Shown piece by piece: positions 40,893 through 49,436 of a stretch of 64,000 bases of DNA. The stretch covers positions 160,276 through 224,275 of the forward strand of contig CAJUMJ010000019.1 of NCBI GenBank assembly GCA_910587095.1, read 5' to 3'. The DNA comes from an uncultured Lachnospiraceae bacterium (GTDB taxonomy: Bacteria > Bacillota > Clostridia > Lachnospirales > Lachnospiraceae). Below the pieces are notes generated by a model. It saw nothing but the letters and a program-made list of their open reading frames with translations. It was not told the origin of the DNA and ran no database searches. The position numbers and the translations under genes are program-made. Within the stretch, counting starts at the first letter, position 1; every line of letters begins with the position of its first letter.

Positions 40893-42704
40893 ATGGCGAA
40901 ATGGATGGTGTCCGCTAAGAAGGCGGATTTTAACGGCATAGCCGGAAGGTTCGGGATTGATCCGGTGATTGCGAGAATTATCAGAAACAGGGATGTGGAA
41001 GGGGAGGACGCCATAGGGAAGTTCCTTCATGGCGATATTGAGAATCTGTACGATCCGGCCTTGCTTAAGGACGCGGGGAAGGCGGCTGATATTCTCCGTG
41101 AGAAGACGAGAGAGAAAAAAAAGATCCGGGTGATCGGCGACTACGATATCGACGGGGTGTGTGCTTCCTACATATTGATAGCCTGTCTGGAGCGCTGTGG
41201 TGTGGATGCGGACGTGGTGATCCCCCACAGGATTCTGGACGGCTACGGGCTCAACGACCGGCTGATCGAGGAGGCGGGCGAGTCGGGAGTGGATACGATA
41301 CTGACTTGTGATAACGGGATAGCAGCCATGTCTCAGATTGCTCTGGCAAAACGCCTTGGCATGACTGTGATCGTGACGGATCATCATGAAGTGCCCTATG
41401 AGGTGCAGGAGGACGGGAGCCGGCTGGAAACGTTGCCTGCGGCGGATGCGGTGGTCGATCCGAAGCAAGCAGACTGCCCTTATCCGTATAAAGGCATCTG
41501 CGGTGCGGTGGTGGCATATAAACTAATGGAGATTTATCTCGGAAAGATGACGCGGGAGGGCGTACTGACTGGACCGGATGCGGACGCGCTCCTGCGGGAG
41601 CTATTGGCTTTTGCTGCCTTTGCGACGGTTGGGGATGTGATGGAGCTGACCGATGAAAACCGCATTATAGTAAAGTATGGTCTGGAGCGGCTTATGCAGT
41701 CCGAAAATTTGGGAATGCGCGCACTGGTGGCCGTGAATGAGCTGGCGGACAAGAAGTTGACGGGGTATCATGTGGGATTTGTTTTGGGACCTTGTCTGAA
41801 CGCGACGGGACGGCTTGACACGGCGCAGCGGGCTCTCGCCATGTTTCGGACAAAGGAGAGAGCGCAGGCCGTTACCATAGCCGGGGAGCTAAAAGCGTTG
41901 AACGACAGCCGGAAGGAAATGACGCTTGAAGGGACGGCCAGGGCTATAGAACAGATTGAGAATACTGCGATCAAAGAGGATAAGGTGCTGGTTGTTTATC
42001 TGCCGGATTGCCATGAGAGCCTGGCGGGAATTATCGCAGGACGGATCAGGGAACGATATAACAAGCCTGTTTTTGTCCTGACACGCGCCGAGGAGGGGGT
42101 GAAAGGCTCTGGCCGTTCCATAGAAGCTTATCATATGTATGATAAGATGAGCGAGTGCAAGGAGCTGTACACGAAGTACGGCGGTCACAAGATGGCGGCC
42201 GGAGTGTCCATGCCGGAGGGGAACGTGGAGGCTTTTAGGGCGTTTCTGAATGCTCACTGCGAGCTGACAAGGGAGGATCTGGAGGAGGTCATACATATCG
42301 ACGTGCCTATGCCAATGTCCTATGTGACTACAGAACTGGTCAGACAGCTTTCTCTCTTAGAGCCCTTTGGAAACGGCAATCCGAAGCCGGTCTTCGCCCA
42401 AAAGAATGTGAGGGTATGCCGGGGCCGGATTTTGGGAAAAAATAGAAACGTGGGAAAATACCGGGTGGCCGACGAGAACGGACGGGAGTACGATATGATG
42501 TATTTCGGCGATCTGGAACGGTGGCATGCCTTTCTCGCAGCGAACTTTGGAGCGGGGGAAGTCGACAGGCTCTATGGCGCGGGCGGCGGCTCTATCATTG
42601 TCAGCGTGATCTACTATCCGGATATCAATGTGTACCGCGGCAGGGAAGAACTGCAGATGGTGATGCAGGACTATAGTATGGGAAGTACCAAAGCCCGGCA
42701 GTAG
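40893..42704 (+). CDS. recJ: Single-stranded-DNA-specific exonuclease RecJ
   Basis: A 603-residue DHH-family 5'-3' exonuclease for recombination and mismatch repair. Motif I VIGDYDIDGVCASYI, motif II LTCDNGIA, motif III TDHHEVP and the DHHA1-type GSGRSIEAYHMYD with the C-terminal GGHKMAAG and OB-fold segments are present. The ATG follows a weak ribosome-binding site (AAGACGGGG). It stands alone between the secDF repeat and murE, and its TAG stop opens a family-1 hairpin element. Confidence 0.94.
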   Translation: MAKWMVSAKKADFNGIAGRFGIDPVIARIIRNRDVEGEDAIGKFLHGDIENLYDPALLKDAGKAADILREKTREKKKIRVIGDYDIDGVCASYILIACLERCGVDADVVIPHRILDGYGLNDRLIEEAGESGVDTILTCDNGIAAMSQIALAKRLGMTVIVTDHHEVPYEVQEDGSRLETLPAADAVVDPKQADCPYPYKGICGAVVAYKLMEIYLGKMTREGVLTGPDADALLRELLAFAAFATVGDVMELTDENRIIVKYGLERLMQSENLGMRALVAVNELADKKLTGYHVGFVLGPCLNATGRLDTAQRALAMFRTKERAQAVTIAGELKALNDSRKEMTLEGTARAIEQIENTAIKEDKVLVVYLPDCHESLAGIIAGRIRERYNKPVFVLTRAEEGVKGSGRSIEAYHMYDKMSECKELYTKYGGHKMAAGVSMPEGNVEAFRAFLNAHCELTREDLEEVIHIDVPMPMSYVTTELVRQLSLLEPFGNGNPKPVFAQKNVRVCRGRILGKNRNVGKYRVADENGREYDMMYFGDLERWHAFLAANFGAGEVDRLYGAGGGSIIVSVIYYPDINVYRGREELQMVMQDYSMGSTKARQ

Positions 42705-42775
42705 AGTATTCCTCTATGGGAAATACGATGTCTCGTACCGGAGAATGCCTGAATACGGGTGTTCTCTGCGCAGAT
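42702..42775. repeat. Family-1 modular hairpin element, degenerate copy
   Basis: It begins at the recJ stop TAG (42702). A short outer stem, GTATTCC with GGGAAATAC (42706-42712/42718-42726), is followed by the conserved string GATGTCTCGTAC and by hairpin B, GGAGAATGCC with GGTGTTCTCT (42740-42749/42758-42767), which holds ten pairs, three of them G-U. The end is degenerate and hairpin C is not recognisable. Confidence 0.65.
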
Positions 42776-42831
42776 TCGCGAGTCCCTTTCGCAAGTAAAA
42801 GAAAGGCACAGCGGATCACAGGACACGAAAA

Positions 42832-42855
42832 AGCCCGGATGTTCCGGGCTCTTCC
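42832..42855 (+). terminator. Terminator downstream of recJ
   Basis: AGCCCGGA (42832-42839) pairs with TCCGGGCT (42843-42850), followed by CTTCC. From 42856 to 43027 the only structure seen is a small GATAGT/ACTATC hairpin near 42888; no gene is supported there. Confidence 0.6.
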
Positions 42856-43027
42856 GCAGTTTTCTTATGAGGGGGAGATAGTGAATTCATCAACTATCTT
42901 GATACCTATCATAAAGGGTAATTGTGTCCAAAATGTGTTTAGATTGTGAAGGAAAAATAAAAAAGCATTAAGAAACTTTAAAGAGAAGAAAAACGGTAGC
43001 GCCCGGACGATTGAAAGAGCGACTTCG

Positions 43028-43056
43028 TTGCAAAAACAATGGTTTCGTGCTATCTT
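43028..43056 (+). promoter_or_regulatory. Promoter of murE
   Basis: TTGCAA (43028-43033), a 17-nt spacer and TATCTT (43051-43056) with a TGC just before the -10 (extended -10 type), 44 bp before the murE start. Confidence 0.6.
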
Positions 43057-43099
43057 ACTTATTATAAGAAATATTGGAAAAGAAGGAGACAGAATAAAA

Positions 43100-44569
43100 A
43101 TGGCGTCTTTGGGAGAGTTGTTAGAGGAGATATCTTTCGAATGCCGGCGCGGCGTTTTGGAACGGGAGATAACGGATATTGTCTATGATTCCCGGAAAGT
43201 GAAGGAGGGATGTCTGTTTGTATGCATTTCCGGCGCGAAGGTGGACGGTCATGTCTACGCGGCGGATGCGGTGAAGGCAGGGGCCGGCGCGCTCCTGGTG
43301 GAGCGAGAGACTGAGCTTCCGGAAGGGGCGGATGTGACGGTAATTCGGGTGGAGGATACCCGCTACGCCATGGCTTTCGTGTCCGCGGCCTATTTTGGAC
43401 ACCCGGCGGAGCAAATGAAGGTTATTGGCATCACGGGCACAAAAGGAAAAACGACCACGACCTATCTGGTGAAATCGATTTTGGAGCAGGCGGGAAGGAA
43501 GGTAGGGCTGATCGGGACCATTGAGATCATCATCGGCGATACCCATATCCATGCGGAGAACACGACGCCGCAGTCGTATCTGATTCAGAAATATTTTCGT
43601 ATGATGGCGGACGCCGGGTGCGATACCGTGGTGATGGAAGTTTCCTCACAGGGATTGATGCTCCACAGGACACAGGGGTTTGTTTTTGACTTCGGGATAT
43701 TTACGAATTTGGAACCGGATCATATCGGAGAGAATGAGCACAGGGATTTTGATGACTATCTGCACTGCAAGAGCCTGCTCTTTAAACAATGTAAGGTGGG
43801 TATCGTCAATCATGACGATGCGCACTGGGAGGCGGTTACCAAGGACTGCACCTGCAGGCTGGAAACTTATGGAATAGATACGGAGGCGGATCTTCGGGCG
43901 GAGGAGATCGGTTTCGTAAATGAGGGAGGAAGCCTGGGCATGAGTTTTACGGCAAAAGGGCTAGTCTCCCTTCCCGTAAAAATTGCGTCTCCCGGAAAAT
44001 TCAGCGTGTACAATGCCCTCACGGCGATCGCCATATGCAGGCATTTCGGCGTCGGAGAGGAGGAGATCAAAAAAGCTCTCGCGGCGGCAAAGGTGAAAGG
44101 CAGGACGGAAATGGTGAAGGTGTCCGACGAATTTACGCTGATGATCGACTATGCCCACAACGCCATGGCTTTAGAAAGTCTGCTTGAGACGCTGCGGGCC
44201 TACAATCCAAAGCGCCTGGTCTGTCTTTTTGGCTGTGGCGGCAATCGGGCGAAGTCCAGGCGTTACGAGATGGGGGAAGTCAGCGGGAGGCTGGCTGATC
44301 TGACAATCGTTACATCCGACAATCCGCGCACGGAAAAGCCGCAGGCGATTATTGACGACATTAAGACCGGGATAGAGAAGACGGACGGCAAATACGTGGA
44401 GATCTGCGACAGAAAGCAAGCTATCGCCTACGCCATCGACCAGGGAAAGCCCGGCGATATCATCGTGCTGGCAGGCAAGGGGCATGAAGATTACCAGGAG
44501 ATAAACGGGGTGAAATATCCGATGGATGAGAGAGTGCTGATACAGGAAATTTTAGAGGAGCGGGCATGA
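43100..44569 (+). CDS. murE: UDP-MurNAc-tripeptide ligase, DAP-adding type
   Basis: A 489-residue Mur ligase that adds the third residue to the UDP-MurNAc stem peptide in the cytoplasm. It shows the P-loop ITGTKGKTTTTYLV, the carbamylated-lysine region, and TSDNPRTEKP near the C-terminus; DNPR at this place is the signature of meso-diaminopimelate rather than lysine addition. ATG 43100 has AAGGAG 11 nt upstream; the start at 43028 sits in the promoter. The stop overlaps the priA start (ATGA). It is placed away from the mraZ-rsmH cluster, where murE sometimes lies. Confidence 0.94.
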   Translation: MASLGELLEEISFECRRGVLEREITDIVYDSRKVKEGCLFVCISGAKVDGHVYAADAVKAGAGALLVERETELPEGADVTVIRVEDTRYAMAFVSAAYFGHPAEQMKVIGITGTKGKTTTTYLVKSILEQAGRKVGLIGTIEIIIGDTHIHAENTTPQSYLIQKYFRMMADAGCDTVVMEVSSQGLMLHRTQGFVFDFGIFTNLEPDHIGENEHRDFDDYLHCKSLLFKQCKVGIVNHDDAHWEAVTKDCTCRLETYGIDTEADLRAEEIGFVNEGGSLGMSFTAKGLVSLPVKIASPGKFSVYNALTAIAICRHFGVGEEEIKKALAAAKVKGRTEMVKVSDEFTLMIDYAHNAMALESLLETLRAYNPKRLVCLFGCGGNRAKSRRYEMGEVSGRLADLTIVTSDNPRTEKPQAIIDDIKTGIEKTDGKYVEICDRKQAIAYAIDQGKPGDIIVLAGKGHEDYQEINGVKYPMDERVLIQEILEERA

Positions 44570-46803
44570 CGGAGCGTTACGCGGATGTCATTATAGATAT
44601 CGCCCATGAGAAGGTGGACCGGATTTTCCAGTACAGGATCCCCGAAACGCTGTCGGAGGCGGTACGCCCCGGTATACAGGTGCATGTACCCTTCGGCAGG
44701 GGAAATCAGGATAAAATAGGATATGTGGTGGACATCTCGGACCGGACGGATTATCCGGTGGAAAAGATAAAAGAAGTCGCTTCCGTGGAGGACCGGGGGA
44801 TCACAGTGGAGAGCAGGCAGATTCAGATTGCATACTGGCTGAAAAGCCAGTATGGTTCCACAACGATCTCGGCCTTAAAGACAGTGCTTCCCGTCAAACA
44901 AAAGCTGAGGCAGCTCGAAAAAAAGAGGGTGGTGCGAAGCCTGTCCGCGGAGCAGACGAAACAGGCGGCGTGGGCGTGCGAAAAAAAGAACCAGAGAGCC
45001 AGAGCGCGCGTGTTGACGGCGCTGCAGACGGAAGAAGAGCTTCCCTACGAACTGATCACGCATAAGCTGAATGTGACGGTCGCCACATTGCAGGCGTTGG
45101 AAAGACAGGGATATTTAAAGATTGAAAGAAAGATGTGCTACCGGAATCCGGTCAGGTTTTCGGATCAGACGGAGAGCCGGCCGGTGCTGAATGATACACA
45201 GAGACATATCATAGAGGCGGTGCTGGGAGCCTACCGGGCGGGAGAGCCGGGGGTACATCTGGTGCACGGGGTGACGGGGAGCGGAAAGACGGAGGTGTAC
45301 CTCGGCATCATAGAGGCGATGATCGCGATGGGAAAGCAGGCCATTATGCTGATCCCGGAGATCGCCCTGACCTACCAGACGCTCCTGCGCTTCTATAAAA
45401 GATTTGGCGACCGTGTGTCCGTGATGAACTCTACCTTGTCCGCGGGGGAGAAGTACGATCAGATCGAGCGGGCGAAAGCGGGAGAGATTGACGTGATTAT
45501 CGGCCCTCGCTCGGCATTGTTTACGCCTTTTAAGAATCTTGGGGTGATTGTGATGGACGAGGAGCACGAGAACAGCTACAAGAGCGAGTCGGCCCCCAAA
45601 TATCACGCCAGAGAGACGGCTGTCGAGATCGCTTCCCTGTGCGGTGCAAGCGTCGTGCTTGGGTCGGCGACACCCTCGCTGGAGGCGTATTACAGGGCTC
45701 TCAAGGGGGAGTATAAGCTGTATGAAATGCGGGAACGGCCCGGACAGAGTATGCTGCCCGCGGTTCATACGACAGATCTGAGAGAGGAGTTGAGACAGGG
45801 CAACCGTTCCATTTTCAGCAGAAAGCTGAGAGAATTGATGGAAGACCGGCTGTCGAGGGGGGAACAGACGATACTGTTTCTCAACAGGCGGGGGTATGCC
45901 GGCTTTGTCTCCTGTCGTTCCTGCGGGCATGTGATGAAATGTCCCCACTGCGACGTCTCGCTCTCGGAGCACAAAAACGGGATGCTGGTCTGCCACTACT
46001 GCGGTTATCAGGAGAGAAAGCCGATGAAATGTCCCTCCTGCGCATCGCCCTATCTGCTTGGCTTTAAGGCGGGCACGGAGCAGGTGGAGGAAGTCATTCA
46101 CAGGGAGTTTCCCAAAGCCCGTGTGCTGCGCATGGATGCGGATACTACCCGCAAAAAGGAGAGTTATGAGAGGATTTTGGCTGCTTTTGCGGATCACGGG
46201 GCGGATATTCTGGTGGGTACTCAGATGATTGTGAAAGGGCATGATTTTCCTGCGGTGACTTTGGTTGGCGTTCTGGCGGCGGATCTTTCCCTGAACAGGA
46301 ATGATTACCGGGCCGGAGAAAGGACGTTTCAACTGCTGACGCAGGCCGCCGGCCGGGCCGGCCGGGGCGACAAACCGGGCGAGGTGGTGATCCAGACTTA
46401 CCAGCCGGAGCACTACAGCGTGGTTTATGCGGCCAGACAGGATTACAGAGGTTTTTACGGGGAGGAAATTGCCTACAGGGCTCTTTTGGGCTATCCGCCC
46501 GTGGAACATATGCTGGCGGTTTTGATTGTCTCCAGGGTGCAGGAAGACGGAGAGATGTTGGGAAAGGAAATGACTGCAATAGTCAAGAAAGAGATGGGGG
46601 GCGACTCCGCTTTGCGGGTGGTAGGGCCGGCCGAAGCGTCGATCGGTAAGCTGGCCGATTTTTACCGACACACGTTTTACTTGCGCCACGGCGACTATCA
46701 GGTGTTGGTGAAAGCCAAGGACAGATTGGAAGCTTTTTGCAGGGAGCGGGCACTTAAGAGCCAGACGGTACAGTTTGACTTCGACCCCATGAATACTTAC
46801 TAA
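44566..46803 (+). CDS. priA: Primosomal protein N' (replication restart helicase)
   Basis: A 745-residue superfamily-2 DNA helicase that reloads the replisome at stalled forks. The N-terminal DNA-binding region (VIIDIAHEKVDRIFQYRIPE) precedes Walker A GVTGSGKTEVY, the DEEH box (VMDEEHENSYK), a zinc-binding module with paired cysteines (CRSCGHVMKCPHC, CHYCG, CPSC) and the motif QAAGRAGRG. All catalytic elements are intact. It overlaps murE by 4 nt and heads the conserved priA-def-fmt group. Confidence 0.96.
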   Translation: MTERYADVIIDIAHEKVDRIFQYRIPETLSEAVRPGIQVHVPFGRGNQDKIGYVVDISDRTDYPVEKIKEVASVEDRGITVESRQIQIAYWLKSQYGSTTISALKTVLPVKQKLRQLEKKRVVRSLSAEQTKQAAWACEKKNQRARARVLTALQTEEELPYELITHKLNVTVATLQALERQGYLKIERKMCYRNPVRFSDQTESRPVLNDTQRHIIEAVLGAYRAGEPGVHLVHGVTGSGKTEVYLGIIEAMIAMGKQAIMLIPEIALTYQTLLRFYKRFGDRVSVMNSTLSAGEKYDQIERAKAGEIDVIIGPRSALFTPFKNLGVIVMDEEHENSYKSESAPKYHARETAVEIASLCGASVVLGSATPSLEAYYRALKGEYKLYEMRERPGQSMLPAVHTTDLREELRQGNRSIFSRKLRELMEDRLSRGEQTILFLNRRGYAGFVSCRSCGHVMKCPHCDVSLSEHKNGMLVCHYCGYQERKPMKCPSCASPYLLGFKAGTEQVEEVIHREFPKARVLRMDADTTRKKESYERILAAFADHGADILVGTQMIVKGHDFPAVTLVGVLAADLSLNRNDYRAGERTFQLLTQAAGRAGRGDKPGEVVIQTYQPEHYSVVYAARQDYRGFYGEEIAYRALLGYPPVEHMLAVLIVSRVQEDGEMLGKEMTAIVKKEMGGDSALRVVGPAEASIGKLADFYRHTFYLRHGDYQVLVKAKDRLEAFCRERALKSQTVQFDFDPMNTY

Positions 46804-46842
46804 AACGGTAACAAAACAGGAAGGACAGGAGGAAGAAATACA

Positions 46843-47325
46843 ATGGCAACCAGAAAGGTCAGGGAAATCGGAGATCCGGTTTTGGAGAAAAAGTGCAAGG
46901 AAGTAACGGAGATGACCCCAAGGCTACAGGAGCTGGTCGACGATATGTTTGAGACGCTGTATGAGGAGAACGGAGTGGGCCTGGCAGCGCCGCAGGTGGG
47001 AATTTTGAAGCGTATAGTGGTGATTGATACCACGGGGGAAGATCCGTTGCTGCTGATCAATCCGAAAATCCTTGAAACCAGCGGAGAGCAGGAGGGCTAC
47101 GAGGGATGCCTGAGCGTTCCTGGAAAGACCGGACATGTAAAACGCCCGAACTATGTGAAAGCGATCGCTTATGACGAAAATTTGGAGCCCTTTGAGATAG
47201 AAGGGACGGAGCTGCTTGCCAGAGTGATCTGTCATGAGGTGGATCATCTGGAGGGACATCTCTATGTGGAGAAGGTGGAAGGGCCCCTGATGAATACGGA
47301 GGATCTGGAACAGGAGGAAGAATAG
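46843..47325 (+). CDS. def: Peptide deformylase
   Basis: A 160-residue metalloenzyme that removes the formyl group from nascent N-terminal methionine. All three motifs are present: GVGLAAPQVG, EGCLSVPG (metal-binding Cys) and HEVDHLEG. Length is normal. It follows priA by 39 nt with GGACAGGAGG upstream and is followed by fmt after 3 nt, pairing deformylation with formylation. Confidence 0.97.
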   Translation: MATRKVREIGDPVLEKKCKEVTEMTPRLQELVDDMFETLYEENGVGLAAPQVGILKRIVVIDTTGEDPLLLINPKILETSGEQEGYEGCLSVPGKTGHVKRPNYVKAIAYDENLEPFEIEGTELLARVICHEVDHLEGHLYVEKVEGPLMNTEDLEQEEE

Positions 47326-47328
47326 CCT

Positions 47329-48294
47329 ATGAATATTGTTTTTATGGGAACGCCGGATTTTGCGGTGGGGGCGCTGCAGGCGTTGATAGATGCGGAGCAT
47401 CGTATTACGGCGGTGGTGACCCAGCCGGATAAGCCAAAGGGAAGAGGAAAGGAAGTGCAGATGACGCCCGTGAAGGAGTGCGCGTTAAAGCACGATATCC
47501 CGGTTTTCCAGCCTGTGAAGATCAAGGAGCCGGAGGCGGTGGAGATCCTGAAAGGCTATGAGGCGGATATTTTTGTTGTCGCGGCTTTCGGACAGATTCT
47601 CTCGGAGGAGATATTGAAAATGCCCAGGTACGGATGCGTAAATATACACGCGTCGCTTCTTCCCAAATACCGTGGAGCGGGCCCGATACAGTGGGCTGTC
47701 ATTGACGGAGAAAAAATAACGGGCGTAACCATCATGCAGATGGATAAAGGGCTGGATACCGGGGATATGCTATTTAAGACGGAGGTGGAGATAGCGCCCA
47801 GGGAGACGGCGGATACCTTGCATGACAAGCTGGCGGCGGCGGGCGCGAAACTGATTGTGGAGGCGCTTTCCAAAATAGAGGCGGGGGAAGTAACCCCTGT
47901 CAGACAAGACGACGCCGAATCCAGCTATGCGAAAATGCTTAAAAAATCCATGGGAAAAATCGACTGGTGCATGGAAGCGGGGAAGCTGGACTGCCTGATC
48001 AGAGGACTTATTTCCTGGCCGGGCGCTTCCACGGTTTACCGGGGTAAAACGCTGAAAATATGGGAGGAAGAAGTGGTGGCAGACGGCCCTGGCCGGAGCG
48101 GAGAAGACTTTATGAGAAATGCAGCGCCCGGCACGGTGGTCGGTGTGGAAAGGGACGCCTTTTATGTGCAGACCGGCGACGGGGTTCTCAGGATACTTTC
48201 GGTTCAGCCGGAGGGAAAAAAGCGTATGGCGGTGAAAGATTTTCTGCTGGGATACCAGGTGAAGCCAGGCGATATGTTTGAGAAGTGTGAATGA
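47329..48294 (+). CDS. fmt: Methionyl-tRNA formyltransferase
   Basis: A 321-residue enzyme that formylates initiator Met-tRNA using 10-formyl-tetrahydrofolate. The N-terminal MNIVFMGTPDFAVGALQALI, the active-site region NIHASLLPKYRGAGPIQWA with the catalytic Asn-His-Asp arrangement, and the C-terminal OB-like domain are seen. It begins 3 nt after def and is followed by the membrane zinc peptidase. Confidence 0.96.
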   Translation: MNIVFMGTPDFAVGALQALIDAEHRITAVVTQPDKPKGRGKEVQMTPVKECALKHDIPVFQPVKIKEPEAVEILKGYEADIFVVAAFGQILSEEILKMPRYGCVNIHASLLPKYRGAGPIQWAVIDGEKITGVTIMQMDKGLDTGDMLFKTEVEIAPRETADTLHDKLAAAGAKLIVEALSKIEAGEVTPVRQDDAESSYAKMLKKSMGKIDWCMEAGKLDCLIRGLISWPGASTVYRGKTLKIWEEEVVADGPGRSGEDFMRNAAPGTVVGVERDAFYVQTGDGVLRILSVQPEGKKRMAVKDFLLGYQVKPGDMFEKCE

Positions 48295-48373
48295 CAAAGG
48301 ACGGCCAGCATATATGTTCCGATGAACGGTTTATGCGGCCGGGAATTTAAAACGCTTCGGAAAAGAGGGAAAA

Positions 48374-49090
48374 ATGGGATATTACGGTGGGTATTACGGA
48401 TATTATTTTGATCCGACTTATTTTCTGGTGTTGATCGGGGCGGTGCTTTGTCTTTGGGCACAGGCACGGGTCAGTTCCACATACAACAAATATTCCCGGG
48501 TTCAGAGCAGGACAGGTATGACGGGAGCGCAGGCGGCTCAAAGGATACTGCAGATGTCGGGAATTTATGACGTGCGTATCGAGCATGTGAGAGGGAGCCT
48601 TACGGACCATTATGATCCGGCGCACAAAGTACTGCGGCTCTCCGATTCCGTTTACGGTTCCACGTCGGTTGCGGCGATAGGGGTAGCGGCTCACGAGTGC
48701 GGTCATGCGGTACAGCATGACAAGGGGTATGCACCGTTGAAAATCCGTTCGGCGCTCGTGCCGGCGGCAAATATCGGCTCGAAAGCGGGGATTCCGCTGA
48801 TTCTTTTGGGCGCGCTTCTTGGCATGAACCACATGCTGATCCAGATTGGCATATGGGTGTTCGCCCTGGCGGTGCTTTTCCAGGTGGTGACGCTGCCCGT
48901 GGAGTTTAACGCTTCCGGCAGAGCGCTCGCCATGCTTGGAAATTACGGGATGCTTGAGAGGGACGAAACGGCCGGATGCAGGAAGGTGCTTGGCGCTGCC
49001 GCACTGACTTATGTCGCGGCGGCAGCGTCGGCTATATTGCAGCTTTTGAGACTGGTGCTTTTGTTCGGCAATAACCGGGACAGAGACTAG
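48374..49090 (+). CDS. Membrane zinc metallopeptidase (YugP-like)
   Basis: A 238-residue membrane protein. The start is rich in Gly and Tyr (GYYGGYYGYYFDP), a helix follows, and the zinc motif is AAHECGHAVQH (HExxH). Two or three C-terminal helices (IPLILLGALLGMNHMLI, VFALAVLFQVVTLPVEF, AAASAILQLLRLVLL) end the chain. It matches the neutral zinc metallopeptidase family of Bacillus YugP, commonly found between fmt and rsmB in Firmicutes. Substrate unknown. Its TAG stop is the first element of the family-1 repeat. Confidence 0.9.
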   Translation: MGYYGGYYGYYFDPTYFLVLIGAVLCLWAQARVSSTYNKYSRVQSRTGMTGAQAAQRILQMSGIYDVRIEHVRGSLTDHYDPAHKVLRLSDSVYGSTSVAAIGVAAHECGHAVQHDKGYAPLKIRSALVPAANIGSKAGIPLILLGALLGMNHMLIQIGIWVFALAVLFQVVTLPVEFNASGRALAMLGNYGMLERDETAGCRKVLGAAALTYVAAAASAILQLLRLVLLFGNNRDRD

Positions 49091-49407
49091 CGTGAAAAAC
49101 GCGAGAAGAACTTCTAAAGTTCAGCAGCAGAGGCTGCTTCACTAAGAAGTTCTATGTCTCGCGTAGGAGAATGCCCCAAATACGGCATTCTCCGCACTGA
49201 TTTGTGTTGCCGTGCAGCGGCAAAATGTTGGTTAGCGTGAAAAGAGTATCTAAAGACGTCCCGCCATAGGACGGGACGCCAAGAAACTCTAGGAGTTGCG
49301 TTGCAACTCCGTTTCACGCCGAAAAATGCCGAAAACGGGCGTTTTTCAGGACGAACTTGTTCGTCCGCGGATTTTGAGATTCCGCAAAGCGGAATCATGG
49401 AGGTTAG
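49088..49407. repeat. Family-1 modular hairpin element, two tandem full units
   Basis: Unit 1 starts at the gene's TAG (49088). Outer stem: 8 bp (49099-49106/49157-49164) plus 9 bp (49107-49115/49145-49153) with an ATG bulge; inner AGCAGC/GCTGCT (49123-49138); hairpin B 10 bp (49166-49175/49184-49193); hairpin C TTGCCG/CGGCAA (49207-49223). Unit 2 starts TTAGCGTG (49232). Outer stem GCGTGAAA/TTTCACGC (49235-49242/49312-49319) plus 9 bp with one mismatch; the bulge is replaced by GGAGTTGC-GTT-GCAACTCC; inner CGTCCCG/CGGGACG; hairpin B 49321-49330/49338-49347; extra hairpin 49349-49366; hairpin C 49378-49396; end ATGGAGGTTAG. Confidence 0.85.
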
Positions 49408-49436
49408 AGTGGTAGAAGACGGCAGGAGAAGAAGAC

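Noticed and set aside
45115..46689. 524-residue open frame on the minus strand
   Set aside because: It lies wholly opposite priA, which has all helicase motifs; the protein is rich in His, Arg and Gln with no recognisable domain and no ribosome-binding site.
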